A stretch of 64,000 nucleotides of DNA, taken from positions 1 to 64,000 of the forward strand of contig CAZELR010000009.1 of the NCBI GenBank assembly GCA_964513075.1, read 5' to 3'. Numbering within the stretch: the stretch's first letter is position 1; each line of letters begins with the position of its first letter. Positions 1 through 8,641 of this stretch are shown here, one piece after another. A program made the translations under genes and the position numbers. This DNA is from DAOUBP01 sp964513075. GTDB lineage: Bacteria > Chloroflexota > Anaerolineae > CG2-30-64-16. The notes below the pieces were generated by a model. The model saw only the letters and a program-made list of their open reading frames with translations, made no database searches and was not told the origin of the DNA.

Positions 1-55
1 TGCGTGTTGCGTGTTGCGTGTTGCGTGTTGCGTGTTGCGTGTTGCGTGTTGCGTG
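1..55. repeat. Perfect heptamer tandem repeat TGCGTGT
   Basis: The window opens with 7.9 perfect copies of the 7-base unit TGCGTGT. The array may continue beyond the window edge. Related heptamers occur at 259-286, 21571-21646 and, inside a gene, at 54447-54474. The stretch from 56 to 145 is AT-richer and I see no gene in it. Confidence 0.95.
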
Positions 56-145
56 ACTAGAATGTAACACGGAATTCATTTTTTGTCAAGAGGTATTAAT
101 TAGTTTGATATGTCGATGAAAAAAATTCATACAGGAGATGTAACC

Positions 146-194
146 TCAAAAAGCAACAGCCCCCGGTGGGGAAACTTCTCCCGCACCGAGGGCC
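146..194 (-). terminator. Probable Rho-independent terminator of the hrcA-grpE-dnaK operon
   Basis: On the minus strand a stem of about 9 bp (CCCTCGGTG against CACCGGGGG, one G-U pair), continued by a GGG/CCC stack, is followed after six bases by a run of five T. It lies about 90 bases beyond the dnaK stop, where the operon should end. Confidence 0.5.
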
Positions 195-258
195 GTTCTT
201 TATGTAATACTCATGATACTCAGTACGCCGCACGTAGCATGGCTCGCCTCACACCTGA

Positions 259-286
259 CGCACCACGCACCACGCACCACGTCATC
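259..286. repeat. Heptamer repeat CGCACCA
   Basis: Three perfect CGCACCA units and a degenerate fourth lie directly downstream of dnaK and run up to its stop codon. The period is the same as in the array at 1-55 but the unit is different. Confidence 0.8.
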
Positions 287-2207
287 ACATCTGCCGATAT
301 TCTCCGTCCACTACATCCTCGCCGTCGTTGCCGGCTGGGCCGCTCTGTGGTCCGCCGCCACCGAAGGGGTTCTCACCGCCGGGCGGCGGCTGGGCGCCGG
401 GCTGCTGATACATCTTGGCGCCGACTTTCTGCCATTCGTCCATCAGCTTGTTGGTCGCCTTCTCCAACTCGTCCACACCTGCATTGTGGTCGAGCGCACT
501 CTTTAGCGCGTCCATCTGGTTCTGCAAGGTCTTCTTGTCTGCGTCGGCCAACTTGTCGCCGTTGTCCTGCAGGAACTTCTGGACCTGGTAGTGCGCGTTG
601 TCGGCATGGTTGCGGGCTTCGATCTCGGCCTTGTGCTTGCGATCCTCTTCGGCGTGGGCTTCGGCGTCCTTCACCATCTGTTCCACCTGGTCTTTGGCCA
701 GGCCGCTGGAGGCAGTGATCTTGATGCTCTGCTCGCGGCCGGTGGCTTTGTCCTTGGCGCTCACGTGCAGGATGCCGTCGGCGTCGATGTCGAAGGTAAC
801 TTCGATCTGCGGGACGCCGCGTGGAGCCGGCGGAATACCGGTCAGGCGGAAGTTGCCCAGCAGCTTGTTATCGCGGGCCATGGGACGCTCGCCCTGGGTC
901 ACCACGATCTCGACTTCGGTCTGCATATCGCCTGCTGTGGAGAAGACCTGCGTCTTCTTGGTGGGGATCGTGCTGTTGCGCTCGATCATCGGCGTCGCTA
1001 CATTGCCCAACGTTTCGATGGACAACGTCAGCGGCGTCACGTCCAGCAGCAGGATATTCTTCACCTGGCCGCCCAGCACGCCGGCCTGGATCGCGGCGCC
1101 GATGGCCACGACCTCGTCTGGATTGACGCCCTTGTGCGGCTCACGGCCGAAGAACTTGCGCACCGCCTCTTGCACCGCGGGCATGCGGGACATGCCGCCC
1201 ACCAGCACCGCCTCTGCGATATCGCTGGGCTTCAGCTTGGCGTCGTTCAATGCCTGCTTACAGGGCTCTATCGTGCGCTGGATCAGGTCGCCGGTGAGCT
1301 GTTCCAGCTTCGACCGGCTGAGGGCCATCTGCAGGTGCTTGGGGCCGCTGGCGTCCGCAGTGATGAACGGCAGGTTGATCTCGCTCTGCATCACGGTGGA
1401 GAGCTCGATCTTAGCCTTCTCGGCCGCTTCCTTCAGGCGCTGCAACGCCATGCGATCGCCGCGCAGGTCGATGCCCTGTTCCCGCTTGAATTCATCAGCG
1501 ATCCAGTTGATGATGCGCTGATCGAAGTCGTCGCCGCCCAGGAAGGTGTCGCCGTTGGTGCTGAGCACCTGGAACACGCCATCTCCCACGTCCAGGATCG
1601 AGATATCGAAGGTGCCGCCGCCCAGGTCATAGACCGCGATCTTCTGATCCACCTTCTTGTCCAGGCCGTAGGCCAGCGCGGACGCGGTCGGCTCGTTGAT
1701 GATGCGCTTGACCTCCAAACCGGCAATCTTGCCGGCATCTTTGGTGGCCTGGCGCTGGCTGTCGTTGAAGTAGGCCGGCACGGTAATCACAGCTTCGGTG
1801 ACCGGTTCGCCCAAGTAGGCCTCGGCATCGGTCTTCATCTTTTGCAGAATCATGGCCGAGATCTCGGGCGGACTGTAGTCGCGGCCGCCCATGCTCACCC
1901 AGGCATCCCCGTTGTTGTGCTCGGTGATCTTATAGGGCAAGACCTTGCGCGCTTTGGCCACTTCCGGGTCTGTGAAGCGTCGGCCCATCAGGCGCTTCAC
2001 CGAGAAGATGGTGTTGTCTGAGTTGGTGATCGACTGGCGCCGCGCTACCTGGCCGACCATGCGCTCGTTATTCTTGGGATTTACGGCCACTACTGACGGA
2101 AAGAGCCGGGACCCCTCAGCGCTGGGAATGACGACCGGTTCGCCGCCTTCCATCACGGCAACCACCGAATTGGTGGTGCCCAGGTCGATGCCGACGATTT
2201 TGCTCAT
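285..2207 (-). CDS. dnaK: Molecular chaperone DnaK (Hsp70)
   Basis: This is the cytoplasmic ATP-dependent Hsp70 chaperone that binds unfolded polypeptides with GrpE as nucleotide exchanger. The 640-residue length is normal. The N-terminal nucleotide-binding domain begins with the phosphate-1 motif IGIDLGTTNS, and the phosphate-2 motif DLGGGTFDISIL lies near residue 195. The linker region with LLLDVTPLTLSIET precedes the substrate-binding beta domain. The helical lid ends in a Gly/Pro-rich tail finishing GEDVVDGEYRQM, equivalent to the usual EEVD-like acidic tail of bacterial DnaK. AAAGGAG stands upstream of the ATG. It is the third gene of the CIRCE-controlled operon. No dnaJ is present in the window; it could lie beyond the left edge or elsewhere. 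Confidence 0.98.
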   Translation of the reverse strand: MSKIVGIDLGTTNSVVAVMEGGEPVVIPSAEGSRLFPSVVAVNPKNNERMVGQVARRQSITNSDNTIFSVKRLMGRRFTDPEVAKARKVLPYKITEHNNGDAWVSMGGRDYSPPEISAMILQKMKTDAEAYLGEPVTEAVITVPAYFNDSQRQATKDAGKIAGLEVKRIINEPTASALAYGLDKKVDQKIAVYDLGGGTFDISILDVGDGVFQVLSTNGDTFLGGDDFDQRIINWIADEFKREQGIDLRGDRMALQRLKEAAEKAKIELSTVMQSEINLPFITADASGPKHLQMALSRSKLEQLTGDLIQRTIEPCKQALNDAKLKPSDIAEAVLVGGMSRMPAVQEAVRKFFGREPHKGVNPDEVVAIGAAIQAGVLGGQVKNILLLDVTPLTLSIETLGNVATPMIERNSTIPTKKTQVFSTAGDMQTEVEIVVTQGERPMARDNKLLGNFRLTGIPPAPRGVPQIEVTFDIDADGILHVSAKDKATGREQSIKITASSGLAKDQVEQMVKDAEAHAEEDRKHKAEIEARNHADNAHYQVQKFLQDNGDKLADADKKTLQNQMDALKSALDHNAGVDELEKATNKLMDEWQKVGAKMYQQPGAQPPPGGENPFGGGGPQSGPAGNDGEDVVDGEYRQM

Positions 2208-2233
2208 GGATCAAATACTCCTTTGTTACTCTG

Positions 2234-2755
2234 TTAGCCCTTTGCCACGCGGACTTGTGCAGCCCGCAGTACTTTTTCGCCCAAGCGGTAGCCGCGAGTC
2301 ACTTCACCGATGATCTGATCCTCGGCATAGCCCTCCGCTTCTTCGTGTGTGACCGCGTCATGCAGCTTCGGATCGAAGGTCTGCCCTTCGACCGGGATGC
2401 GCTGCACCCCCTCGTTGTCCAGCAAGAGCTGCAGTTTGCGTTGGATCAAACGAAAGCCGTTGACCCAGTCACTGTTAGCATATTCGCTTGGGACGACGGT
2501 AAAAGCCCGCTCGACGTCGTCAATGATCGGCAGCAGCCTCTCCAGTACGCGTTCAGCTGCCGCTGTGCGCATGTCGTCCATCTCGCGCTGCATGCGTTTG
2601 CGTGCATTGCTCAGATCTGCTAGGGCGCGACGCCAGTTGTCCAGGTACTCGGCGGCCTGGGCTTGCGCCTGGGTCAATTGTTCCGCCAGACTGGCCGCGT
2701 CTGGCGCCTCTGTTGGGTTGTCGGTTGGGTTGGTTGGTTGTTCGACATCACTCAT
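2234..2755 (-). CDS. grpE: Nucleotide exchange factor GrpE
   Basis: GrpE is the dimeric cochaperone that releases ADP from DnaK. The 173-residue protein has an acidic, low-complexity N-terminus, then a long helical segment (about residues 25-75, rich in Gln, Ala, Glu) and the C-terminal beta domain containing VQRIPVEGQTFDPKLHDAV, a recognisable GrpE signature. The start at 2755 (MSDVEQ) is preferred over a longer reading because AAGGAG stands upstream. The gene sits between hrcA (11-base gap) and dnaK (26-base gap), so one transcript is very likely. Confidence 0.96.
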   Translation of the reverse strand: MSDVEQPTNPTDNPTEAPDAASLAEQLTQAQAQAAEYLDNWRRALADLSNARKRMQREMDDMRTAAAERVLERLLPIIDDVERAFTVVPSEYANSDWVNGFRLIQRKLQLLLDNEGVQRIPVEGQTFDPKLHDAVTHEEAEGYAEDQIIGEVTRGYRLGEKVLRAAQVRVAKG

Positions 2756-2765
2756 GCTGTGATCA

Positions 2766-3800
2766 CTACTCCTTATCCTCATACCATTCGCCGACCAGGT
2801 CGCTCATCAGTCGCGAGACGTAACGTACAGCGCCGATGGTTCGATCGTAGGTCATGCGCAGCGGGCCTACAACTCCCAATAAGCCGCTTGCACCCCCGGC
2901 GACGCCGTAGCGCGACAGCACCAGCACCAGGTCTGAAAACTCGCGCCAGCGTCCCTCACCGCCGATCAGCACCTGCACGCCGCCTACCTCCAGCGGCTGG
3001 GCGGCTGTCGCAACGATTCCAGCCAGCGACGGCCCCTCCAGCGTCTGTACGATCCCGCGGATCTGACCGCCCTCGCCAAATGCCGGCTCCTGCAAGACGT
3101 GCACCAGACCATCGCGGTAGACCAGATCGTCTGCCTGGAGGTCGATAGCCTCCATCACTTCATCCACGATGCCCACCACCTGGCGACCCAGATCGGGTAA
3201 GGCGGCAATCTGGCGCCTGATTTCACCGGTGCTCAGCCCGTAGAACTGGTCGTTGAGCTGAGCGGACAGCCGGCTCAGCGCGTCTTGTTCCACGGCAACG
3301 TCCAAAGCGAGCATTTGCTGTTTGACGGTGCCGCCCATCAACACCAGCACCAGCAGCACCACCGTGTCGCGTAAGCCGATCAGTTCCAGGTGCTTGAATT
3401 TGCTTTGACGGGCCCTGGGCGGGGTGGCCAGGGCAGCTTTGCGCGTGGTGTGCGCCAGTACTGCCACCGCCAGCCGCACCCATTGATCCAGCTCCAGCTG
3501 CGCCTGGTAGAACTGGTGACGGATCATGTGTTGTTCCGGCAGCGGCAGCTCGGTGTCGCCTAACAGGTGTTCCACGAAGAAGCGGTAACCCAAGTCGGTG
3601 GGGACGCGGCCCGCTGAGGTGTGCGGATGGCTCAGATATCCCAGTTCCTCCAGCGCAGCCATTTCGTTGCGGATAGTGGCCGCGCTGATATCCAGCCCGT
3701 ACGTTTCCACAAACGCCTTCGAGCCGACTGGTAACCCCTTCTCAATGTATGAGCGGACCACCAGGCCCAATACAGCCTGCCGCCGCGCGGTCATTTCCAT
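2766..3800 (-). CDS. hrcA: Heat-inducible transcription repressor HrcA
   Basis: HrcA is the DNA-binding repressor of the CIRCE operator and controls chaperone operons. The 344-residue protein starts METTARR-like (MEMTARRQAVLG) and has an N-terminal winged helix including ISAATIRNEMAALEELGYLSHPHTSAGRVPTDLGYRFFV, cited here as its diagnostic region around residues 35-75; the C-terminal GAF-like domain includes the VLIGGEGRW segment. The start at 3800 is chosen because a longer reading would begin inside the CIRCE element. It is the first gene of hrcA-grpE-dnaK and, with CIRCE directly upstream, is expected to be autoregulated. Confidence 0.96.
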   Translation of the reverse strand: MEMTARRQAVLGLVVRSYIEKGLPVGSKAFVETYGLDISAATIRNEMAALEELGYLSHPHTSAGRVPTDLGYRFFVEHLLGDTELPLPEQHMIRHQFYQAQLELDQWVRLAVAVLAHTTRKAALATPPRARQSKFKHLELIGLRDTVVLLVLVLMGGTVKQQMLALDVAVEQDALSRLSAQLNDQFYGLSTGEIRRQIAALPDLGRQVVGIVDEVMEAIDLQADDLVYRDGLVHVLQEPAFGEGGQIRGIVQTLEGPSLAGIVATAAQPLEVGGVQVLIGGEGRWREFSDLVLVLSRYGVAGGASGLLGVVGPLRMTYDRTIGAVRYVSRLMSDLVGEWYEDKE

Positions 3801-3817
3801 CGTTGTAACTCGTAATG

Positions 3818-3844
3818 TTAGCACTCTCTTCGTGAGAGTGCTAA
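3818..3844 (-). promoter_or_regulatory. CIRCE operator
   Basis: A perfect match to the consensus: TTAGCACTC, nine bases, GAGTGCTAA. It lies between the promoter at 3858-3886 and the hrcA start at 3800, where HrcA binding would block transcription. Confidence 0.98.
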
Positions 3845-3857
3845 ATAATGGAGCCAA

Positions 3858-3886
3858 ATAATAGCATGAAGGAGCAGAGGTGTCAA
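3858..3886 (-). promoter_or_regulatory. Sigma-A promoter of the hrcA operon
   Basis: On the minus strand TTGACA (3881-3886) and TATTAT (3858-3863) are separated by 17 bases. The predicted start of transcription falls just upstream of CIRCE, as in other CIRCE-controlled operons. Confidence 0.85.
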
Positions 3887-3910
3887 AAAAAGGGCGGTGG
3901 TTGAATCAGC

Positions 3911-4984
<1,074 letters not shown>

Positions 4985-4988
4985 CGTG

Positions 4989-5789
4989 TCACCTTGCCCC
5001 CACAAGTTGCTGGCGCTGGCCGGGCTGGCCGCGGCCGAGAAGTTGGATCAGGCCCATGAACAGCCAGGTCAGCGCAAAGCTGATGATGGCCAGGGCGGAT
5101 GATTCATAAGTTTTGTTCTGCCCGATCAGCGACATGTACGGGCCGAACGCGTGGATGCCCACCAGGAAACTGGCGATGGTGAACTCACCGACGACGGTGG
5201 CCAGGGTGAGGAATGCGCCGCTGAGCAGCGCCGAGCGCAGGTTCGGGAAAATCACCCGCAGCAGGATCGTGCCCCAGCCCGCGCCCAGGCTCTGCGCTGC
5301 TTCCGTGAGGGTGCGTACGTCGATAGCCGCGAGGCCGGTGTCCACCGCACGATACGTATAGGGCAGCGCCAGGATGACGTAGGCGGCCACCAAGAGGGCG
5401 TTAGTGCCGGCGCGGAAGTTGGTTAGCGGCAGGAAGCCCCCGCCGTAAACCCGGATCAGCCCGAAGACCAGCACGATGGCAGGCACCACAAAAGGCATCA
5501 GGGTGATGAACTCCACCACCGCCCGCAGCTTGGGCAGGCGCAGCCGGATCCAATAGGCGGTGGGGACGATCAGAACCAGGCTGACCAGGATGGTCAGGAT
5601 GGCCATGCCCAGCGAAAACGTCAATGTTTGCCTGAACTGCGGGTCGGCCAGCACGCGTTGGTATGCCAAAAGCGAGAGCTGGCCCTTTTTGGCGCGCAGC
5701 GAAAAATCCAGCGTGGCGTACAGCGGCAAGAAAAAGTAGAGCACGCCGAGGGCCGTCCACAGCCAGCCCCAAAGCTTGGTGCGCTTCAT
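4989..5789 (-). CDS. ABC importer permease (PotC/FbpB-like)
   Basis: This is an inner-membrane permease subunit of 266 residues with about six predicted transmembrane helices, starting with WGWLWTALGVLYFFLPLYATL. The cytoplasmic EAA loop that docks the ATPase is at DVRTLTEAAQSLGAGWGTILLRVIFPNLRSA. The ATG at 5789 overlaps the TGA of the upstream permease (ATGA) and has AGGTGG eight bases upstream; a GTG at 5801 is less likely. It pairs with the permease at 5786-6697 to form the membrane channel. Confidence 0.9.
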   Translation of the reverse strand: MKRTKLWGWLWTALGVLYFFLPLYATLDFSLRAKKGQLSLLAYQRVLADPQFRQTLTFSLGMAILTILVSLVLIVPTAYWIRLRLPKLRAVVEFITLMPFVVPAIVLVFGLIRVYGGGFLPLTNFRAGTNALLVAAYVILALPYTYRAVDTGLAAIDVRTLTEAAQSLGAGWGTILLRVIFPNLRSALLSGAFLTLATVVGEFTIASFLVGIHAFGPYMSLIGQNKTYESSALAIISFALTWLFMGLIQLLGRGQPGQRQQLVGAR

Positions 5790-6697
5790 AGCCGCAGCCA
5801 CCTTTCACTGCGGCGCCGCAGCACGTAATAGATCGCCATCGAGATCCCCATCACCACAACCATGCCTAGCGCCAGGGCATACCCCAGGCCGGGGTTGTGC
5901 AGCACGTCGCCCTTGATCTGCGAGCCGATCAGGATCGTCACCAGGTTGATGAAACCGCCGGTCAGCGAGAGCGCGGTGGCATAGGCGCCGAACGCATTGC
6001 CGAACAGCAAGATCATCGCACCGAGCAGCGAAGGCAGCAGCACCGGCAGCCCCACGTGACGCCAGTACTGCCAGCCGGTCGCGCCCAGGTTTTCAGCGGC
6101 CTCGCGCCACTCGCGGCGCAGCCCCTCCAGTGCAGGGGTGATGATCAGAATCATCAATGGAAATTGGAAGTAGAGGTAGGTGACGCTCAACCCCCAAAAG
6201 CTGTACAGGTTGAAGCCGTGATCGTACAGGTTGAACCCGAAGACGTTCTTAAGCAGCACCGTCACCAGTCCCAGGCGGCCGAGCGTGGCGATGAAGGCGA
6301 ACGCCAACGGCACCCCGGCGAAGTTCGAAGCGACGCCGCTGAAGGTCGCCATTCCGTTAGATACCCAGCGCGGTAGGCCCACCAATGTTGCCGAATAGGC
6401 CAGGAAGAACCCGAACACCCCGCCGAGAACCGCTGTGAAGACGCTGATGCGGATCGTGATCCAATAGGCACTGAGAATGGACGGGGTGAACAGCCCGGCG
6501 AGGTTGGTCAGGGTGAAATGGCCCTGGTTATCCTGGAAACTGCCGACAAACAATGACACCGAGGGGATGAACAGAAAAAAGAGGGCGAAGATCAAGAAGG
6601 GCGCAACACCTGCCCACGCCCAGTTGATGCGGCGCGCGGGACGCGCCCCCGGCGCGTCCCGCGGTGTTGTAAGTGTAGGCTGCGGCGTCCTGGCCAC
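5786..6697 (-). CDS. ABC importer permease (PotB-like)
   Basis: A 303-residue permease. A Pro/Arg-rich cytoplasmic N-terminus of about 25 residues precedes the first hydrophobic helix (FLIFALFFLFIPSVSLFVG); about six helices follow. The EAA loop reads EGLRREWREAAENLGATGWQYWRHVGLPVLLPS. It follows the binding-protein gene by 9 bases and overlaps the next permease by 4 bases, so the two are translationally coupled. Confidence 0.9.
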   Translation of the reverse strand: MARTPQPTLTTPRDAPGARPARRINWAWAGVAPFLIFALFFLFIPSVSLFVGSFQDNQGHFTLTNLAGLFTPSILSAYWITIRISVFTAVLGGVFGFFLAYSATLVGLPRWVSNGMATFSGVASNFAGVPLAFAFIATLGRLGLVTVLLKNVFGFNLYDHGFNLYSFWGLSVTYLYFQFPLMILIITPALEGLRREWREAAENLGATGWQYWRHVGLPVLLPSLLGAMILLFGNAFGAYATALSLTGGFINLVTILIGSQIKGDVLHNPGLGYALALGMVVVMGISMAIYYVLRRRSERWLRL

Positions 6698-6706
6698 AAT
6701 CTGACG

Positions 6707-7846
6707 CTATTTGACGTCGGCGCCGACGATCTTGTCCCAGCCATCGTTGATCGCCTTCTTGGCGTTGTTGATCTGATCGATGGTGGGGAAGACTGCCTTG
6801 GCGTAGAGCTCGGCAGGCGGCAGCTTGGCAGTTATTTCGGCCGGGATCACGTTCCGCTTCACCAGATCATTGTAGCGGATCGGATGGCAGCCGCCCTTCA
6901 GCCAGACGAGCTGGCCCTCATCGGAGTAGAGGTACTCCATCCACAGCTTGGCGGCGTTGGGGTGCGGCGCATACGCGCTGATGGCCTGGATGTAGACGCC
7001 GGCGATGACGCCCGTCTTGGGAATCACCACTTCGATGGTCGGATTGCCGGCCAGCGCTTCCTTATCGGCCAGGGCATTGTAGTCCCAGCGCATGATCACC
7101 GGGGTTTCACCCTTGGCGACGGTAGCCTGTTTGGCGATGAGCGGGACGAAGTTGCCCACCTCATTCAGCTTCTTGAAGAACTCCAGGCCGGGCGTCACGT
7201 TATCCAGCGAGCCGCCGTTGGCCAGGGCCGCGGCATAGACGCTCATCTGGGCTTGCGCCGAGGCGCGCGGGTCGCCGGACAAGGCCACCTGGCCCTTATA
7301 CTCCGGCTTGAGCAGGTCGGCCCAGTCTTGGGGCACGTTCGTCACGGCATCCTTGTTGACCTCGAAGGCCAGCACGCCGTAGTAGTCGCCGTACCAGTAG
7401 CCGTCTGCGTTCTTCGAATCGGCCGGGATGCTGTCCCAGGTGCTGACCTTGTAGGCTTGCACCAGTTTTTCTTCGACGATCTGCGGGCCGAAGCCGTAGC
7501 CAACGTCGATCACATCGGGCGCCTGGGGTCCCTTGTTGTCTTTGTTGGCCTTAATGGCCTCGATTTCGTCGCCGGAACCCCCATCAGGATTCAGTTCATT
7601 CACTTCCAGGCCATACTTGGCTTTGAAGTTGGTGATGGCCTCGCCGTAGTTGCACCAGTCATGGGGTAAGGCAATCGTGGTCAGCGTGCCTTCGGCCTTG
7701 GCGGCTTTGACCAGCTCATCCATGGCATTACCGGCCGGCGCCGCAGGCGCTTGGCTGGCCGGGGTGGGCGCACAGCTGACCAATAGGACCAAAATGAGCA
7801 GCAGCGCGCTGAAAAGGGACCATCGGCTTCTGGGTTGCGGGGACAT
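6707..7846 (-). CDS. ABC importer solute-binding lipoprotein
   Basis: A 379-residue extracellular solute-binding protein. The signal peptide ends in the lipobox LLVSC, with Cys25 as the acylation site, followed by an Ala/Pro linker. The mature part resembles the PotD/FbpA/AfuA fold (LTTIALPHDWCNYGEAITNF; ADGYWYGDYYGVLAFEVNKD; MRWDYNALADKEAL). AGGAGG stands nine bases upstream of the ATG. It is the first gene of the importer operon, as expected for the subunit needed in excess. The ligand is not identifiable from the sequence; iron, polyamine or a phosphonate are the usual options. Confidence 0.88.
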   Translation of the reverse strand: MSPQPRSRWSLFSALLLILVLLVSCAPTPASQAPAAPAGNAMDELVKAAKAEGTLTTIALPHDWCNYGEAITNFKAKYGLEVNELNPDGGSGDEIEAIKANKDNKGPQAPDVIDVGYGFGPQIVEEKLVQAYKVSTWDSIPADSKNADGYWYGDYYGVLAFEVNKDAVTNVPQDWADLLKPEYKGQVALSGDPRASAQAQMSVYAAALANGGSLDNVTPGLEFFKKLNEVGNFVPLIAKQATVAKGETPVIMRWDYNALADKEALAGNPTIEVVIPKTGVIAGVYIQAISAYAPHPNAAKLWMEYLYSDEGQLVWLKGGCHPIRYNDLVKRNVIPAEITAKLPPAELYAKAVFPTIDQINNAKKAINDGWDKIVGADVK

Positions 7847-7896
7847 AGTGTGTTTCCTCCTGAAAGTGGCTGACGGGAATTACGTGAGATAATAGC

Positions 7897-7925
7897 AGTC
7901 TAATCCCATGTCAGGGGGTTGTCAA
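7897..7925 (-). promoter_or_regulatory. Possible promoter of the importer operon
   Basis: On the minus strand TTGACA (7920-7925) and TAGACT (7897-7902) are 17 bases apart, about 50 bases upstream of the lipoprotein start. The -10 hexamer matches only four of six positions. Confidence 0.4.
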
Positions 7926-8056
7926 GTCTCATTTAAAACCTTGAGTTTTTGGAAGCGCGCCTCCATTCTGCTGCAGTTGTGGTATGATAGGTCGCAAATC
8001 CACAAGGGCAAGTTAACCTAAGTATCGCGATCACATTCATCTCAGCGGAGGTGCTT

Positions 8057-8641
8057 ATGGCGACAGTGGCGGAGCGTATCACCGCGCGCATTAACGGTGA
8101 GCGCCGCGAATTCGAGCTTGGACGCGATCTCCAACCCTCCACAACCCTCTCGGAGTTCCTGCGGGAACGGCTTGGGCTGACCGGCTTGAAGATAAGCTGC
8201 GATGAAGGCGCTTGCGGCGCGTGCACCATCATCATGGACGGCAAGGCGGTCCTGTCTTGCATGCTGCTGGCGGTGGAAGCAGACGGTCACGACCTGTTGA
8301 CCATCGAAGGTCTGCCGGAGGACGATCCCGTGATCGAAGCCTTTGCTGAGCAGTGCGAGCCTGGCCACGGCACCGCGCTGCAATGCGGGTTCTGCACGCC
8401 GGGCTTCGTGATGACGGCCCGGGCCCTGCTCGACGAAAACCCCACGCCGACCCTGGATGAGGTGAAGGAAGCGCTGTCCGGCAATCTCTGCCGGTGCGGC
8501 TGCTATGCCGGGATTGCCATGGCGGTGCAGCATGCTGCTGAGAAGATTGCTGTGCGTGCTGTTGCGCAATCCGCCGGATTGCGGCAATCCGCCGGATCGC
8601 GGCAATCCGCCGGATTACTGGACGAGAGGAGGCAGGCATGA
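8057..8641 (+). CDS. Molybdenum hydroxylase small subunit, 2x[2Fe-2S]
   Basis: The electron-transfer subunit of a xanthine dehydrogenase/CO dehydrogenase family hydroxylase, 194 residues. A plant-type [2Fe-2S] domain has Cys48, Cys53, Cys56 and Cys68; the helical second domain has Cys110, Cys113, Cys145 and Cys147 (CGFC ... CRCGC). The ATG at 8057 has GGAGG six bases upstream and is preferred to an in-frame GTG at 8051. The C-terminal tail is unusual: three QSAGxR units encoded by a palindromic DNA repeat (8566-8616). The gene overlaps the large subunit by four bases. The substrate is unknown; purines, nicotinate or aromatic CoA esters are family options. Confidence 0.92.
   Translation: MATVAERITARINGERREFELGRDLQPSTTLSEFLRERLGLTGLKISCDEGACGACTIIMDGKAVLSCMLLAVEADGHDLLTIEGLPEDDPVIEAFAEQCEPGHGTALQCGFCTPGFVMTARALLDENPTPTLDEVKEALSGNLCRCGCYAGIAMAVQHAAEKIAVRAVAQSAGLRQSAGSRQSAGLLDERRQA
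8566..8616 (+). repeat. 18-bp palindromic tandem repeat inside the small-subunit gene
   Basis: Nearly three copies of an 18-base unit whose core GCAATCC-GCC-GGATTGC is itself a palindrome. It lies in frame at the 3' end of the coding sequence and adds repeated QSAGxR residues to a region outside the conserved fold. Confidence 0.9.

Noticed and set aside
1..55. CRISPR array
   Set aside because: The units are contiguous 7-mers without spacers. No cas gene is in the window, and the other tandem repeats also lack spacers.
591..2021. A 476-residue open frame on the strand opposite dnaK
   Set aside because: It is a codon-bias shadow of dnaK, with no recognisable domain and a His/Gly/Leu-rich composition typical of antisense frames in GC-rich genomes.
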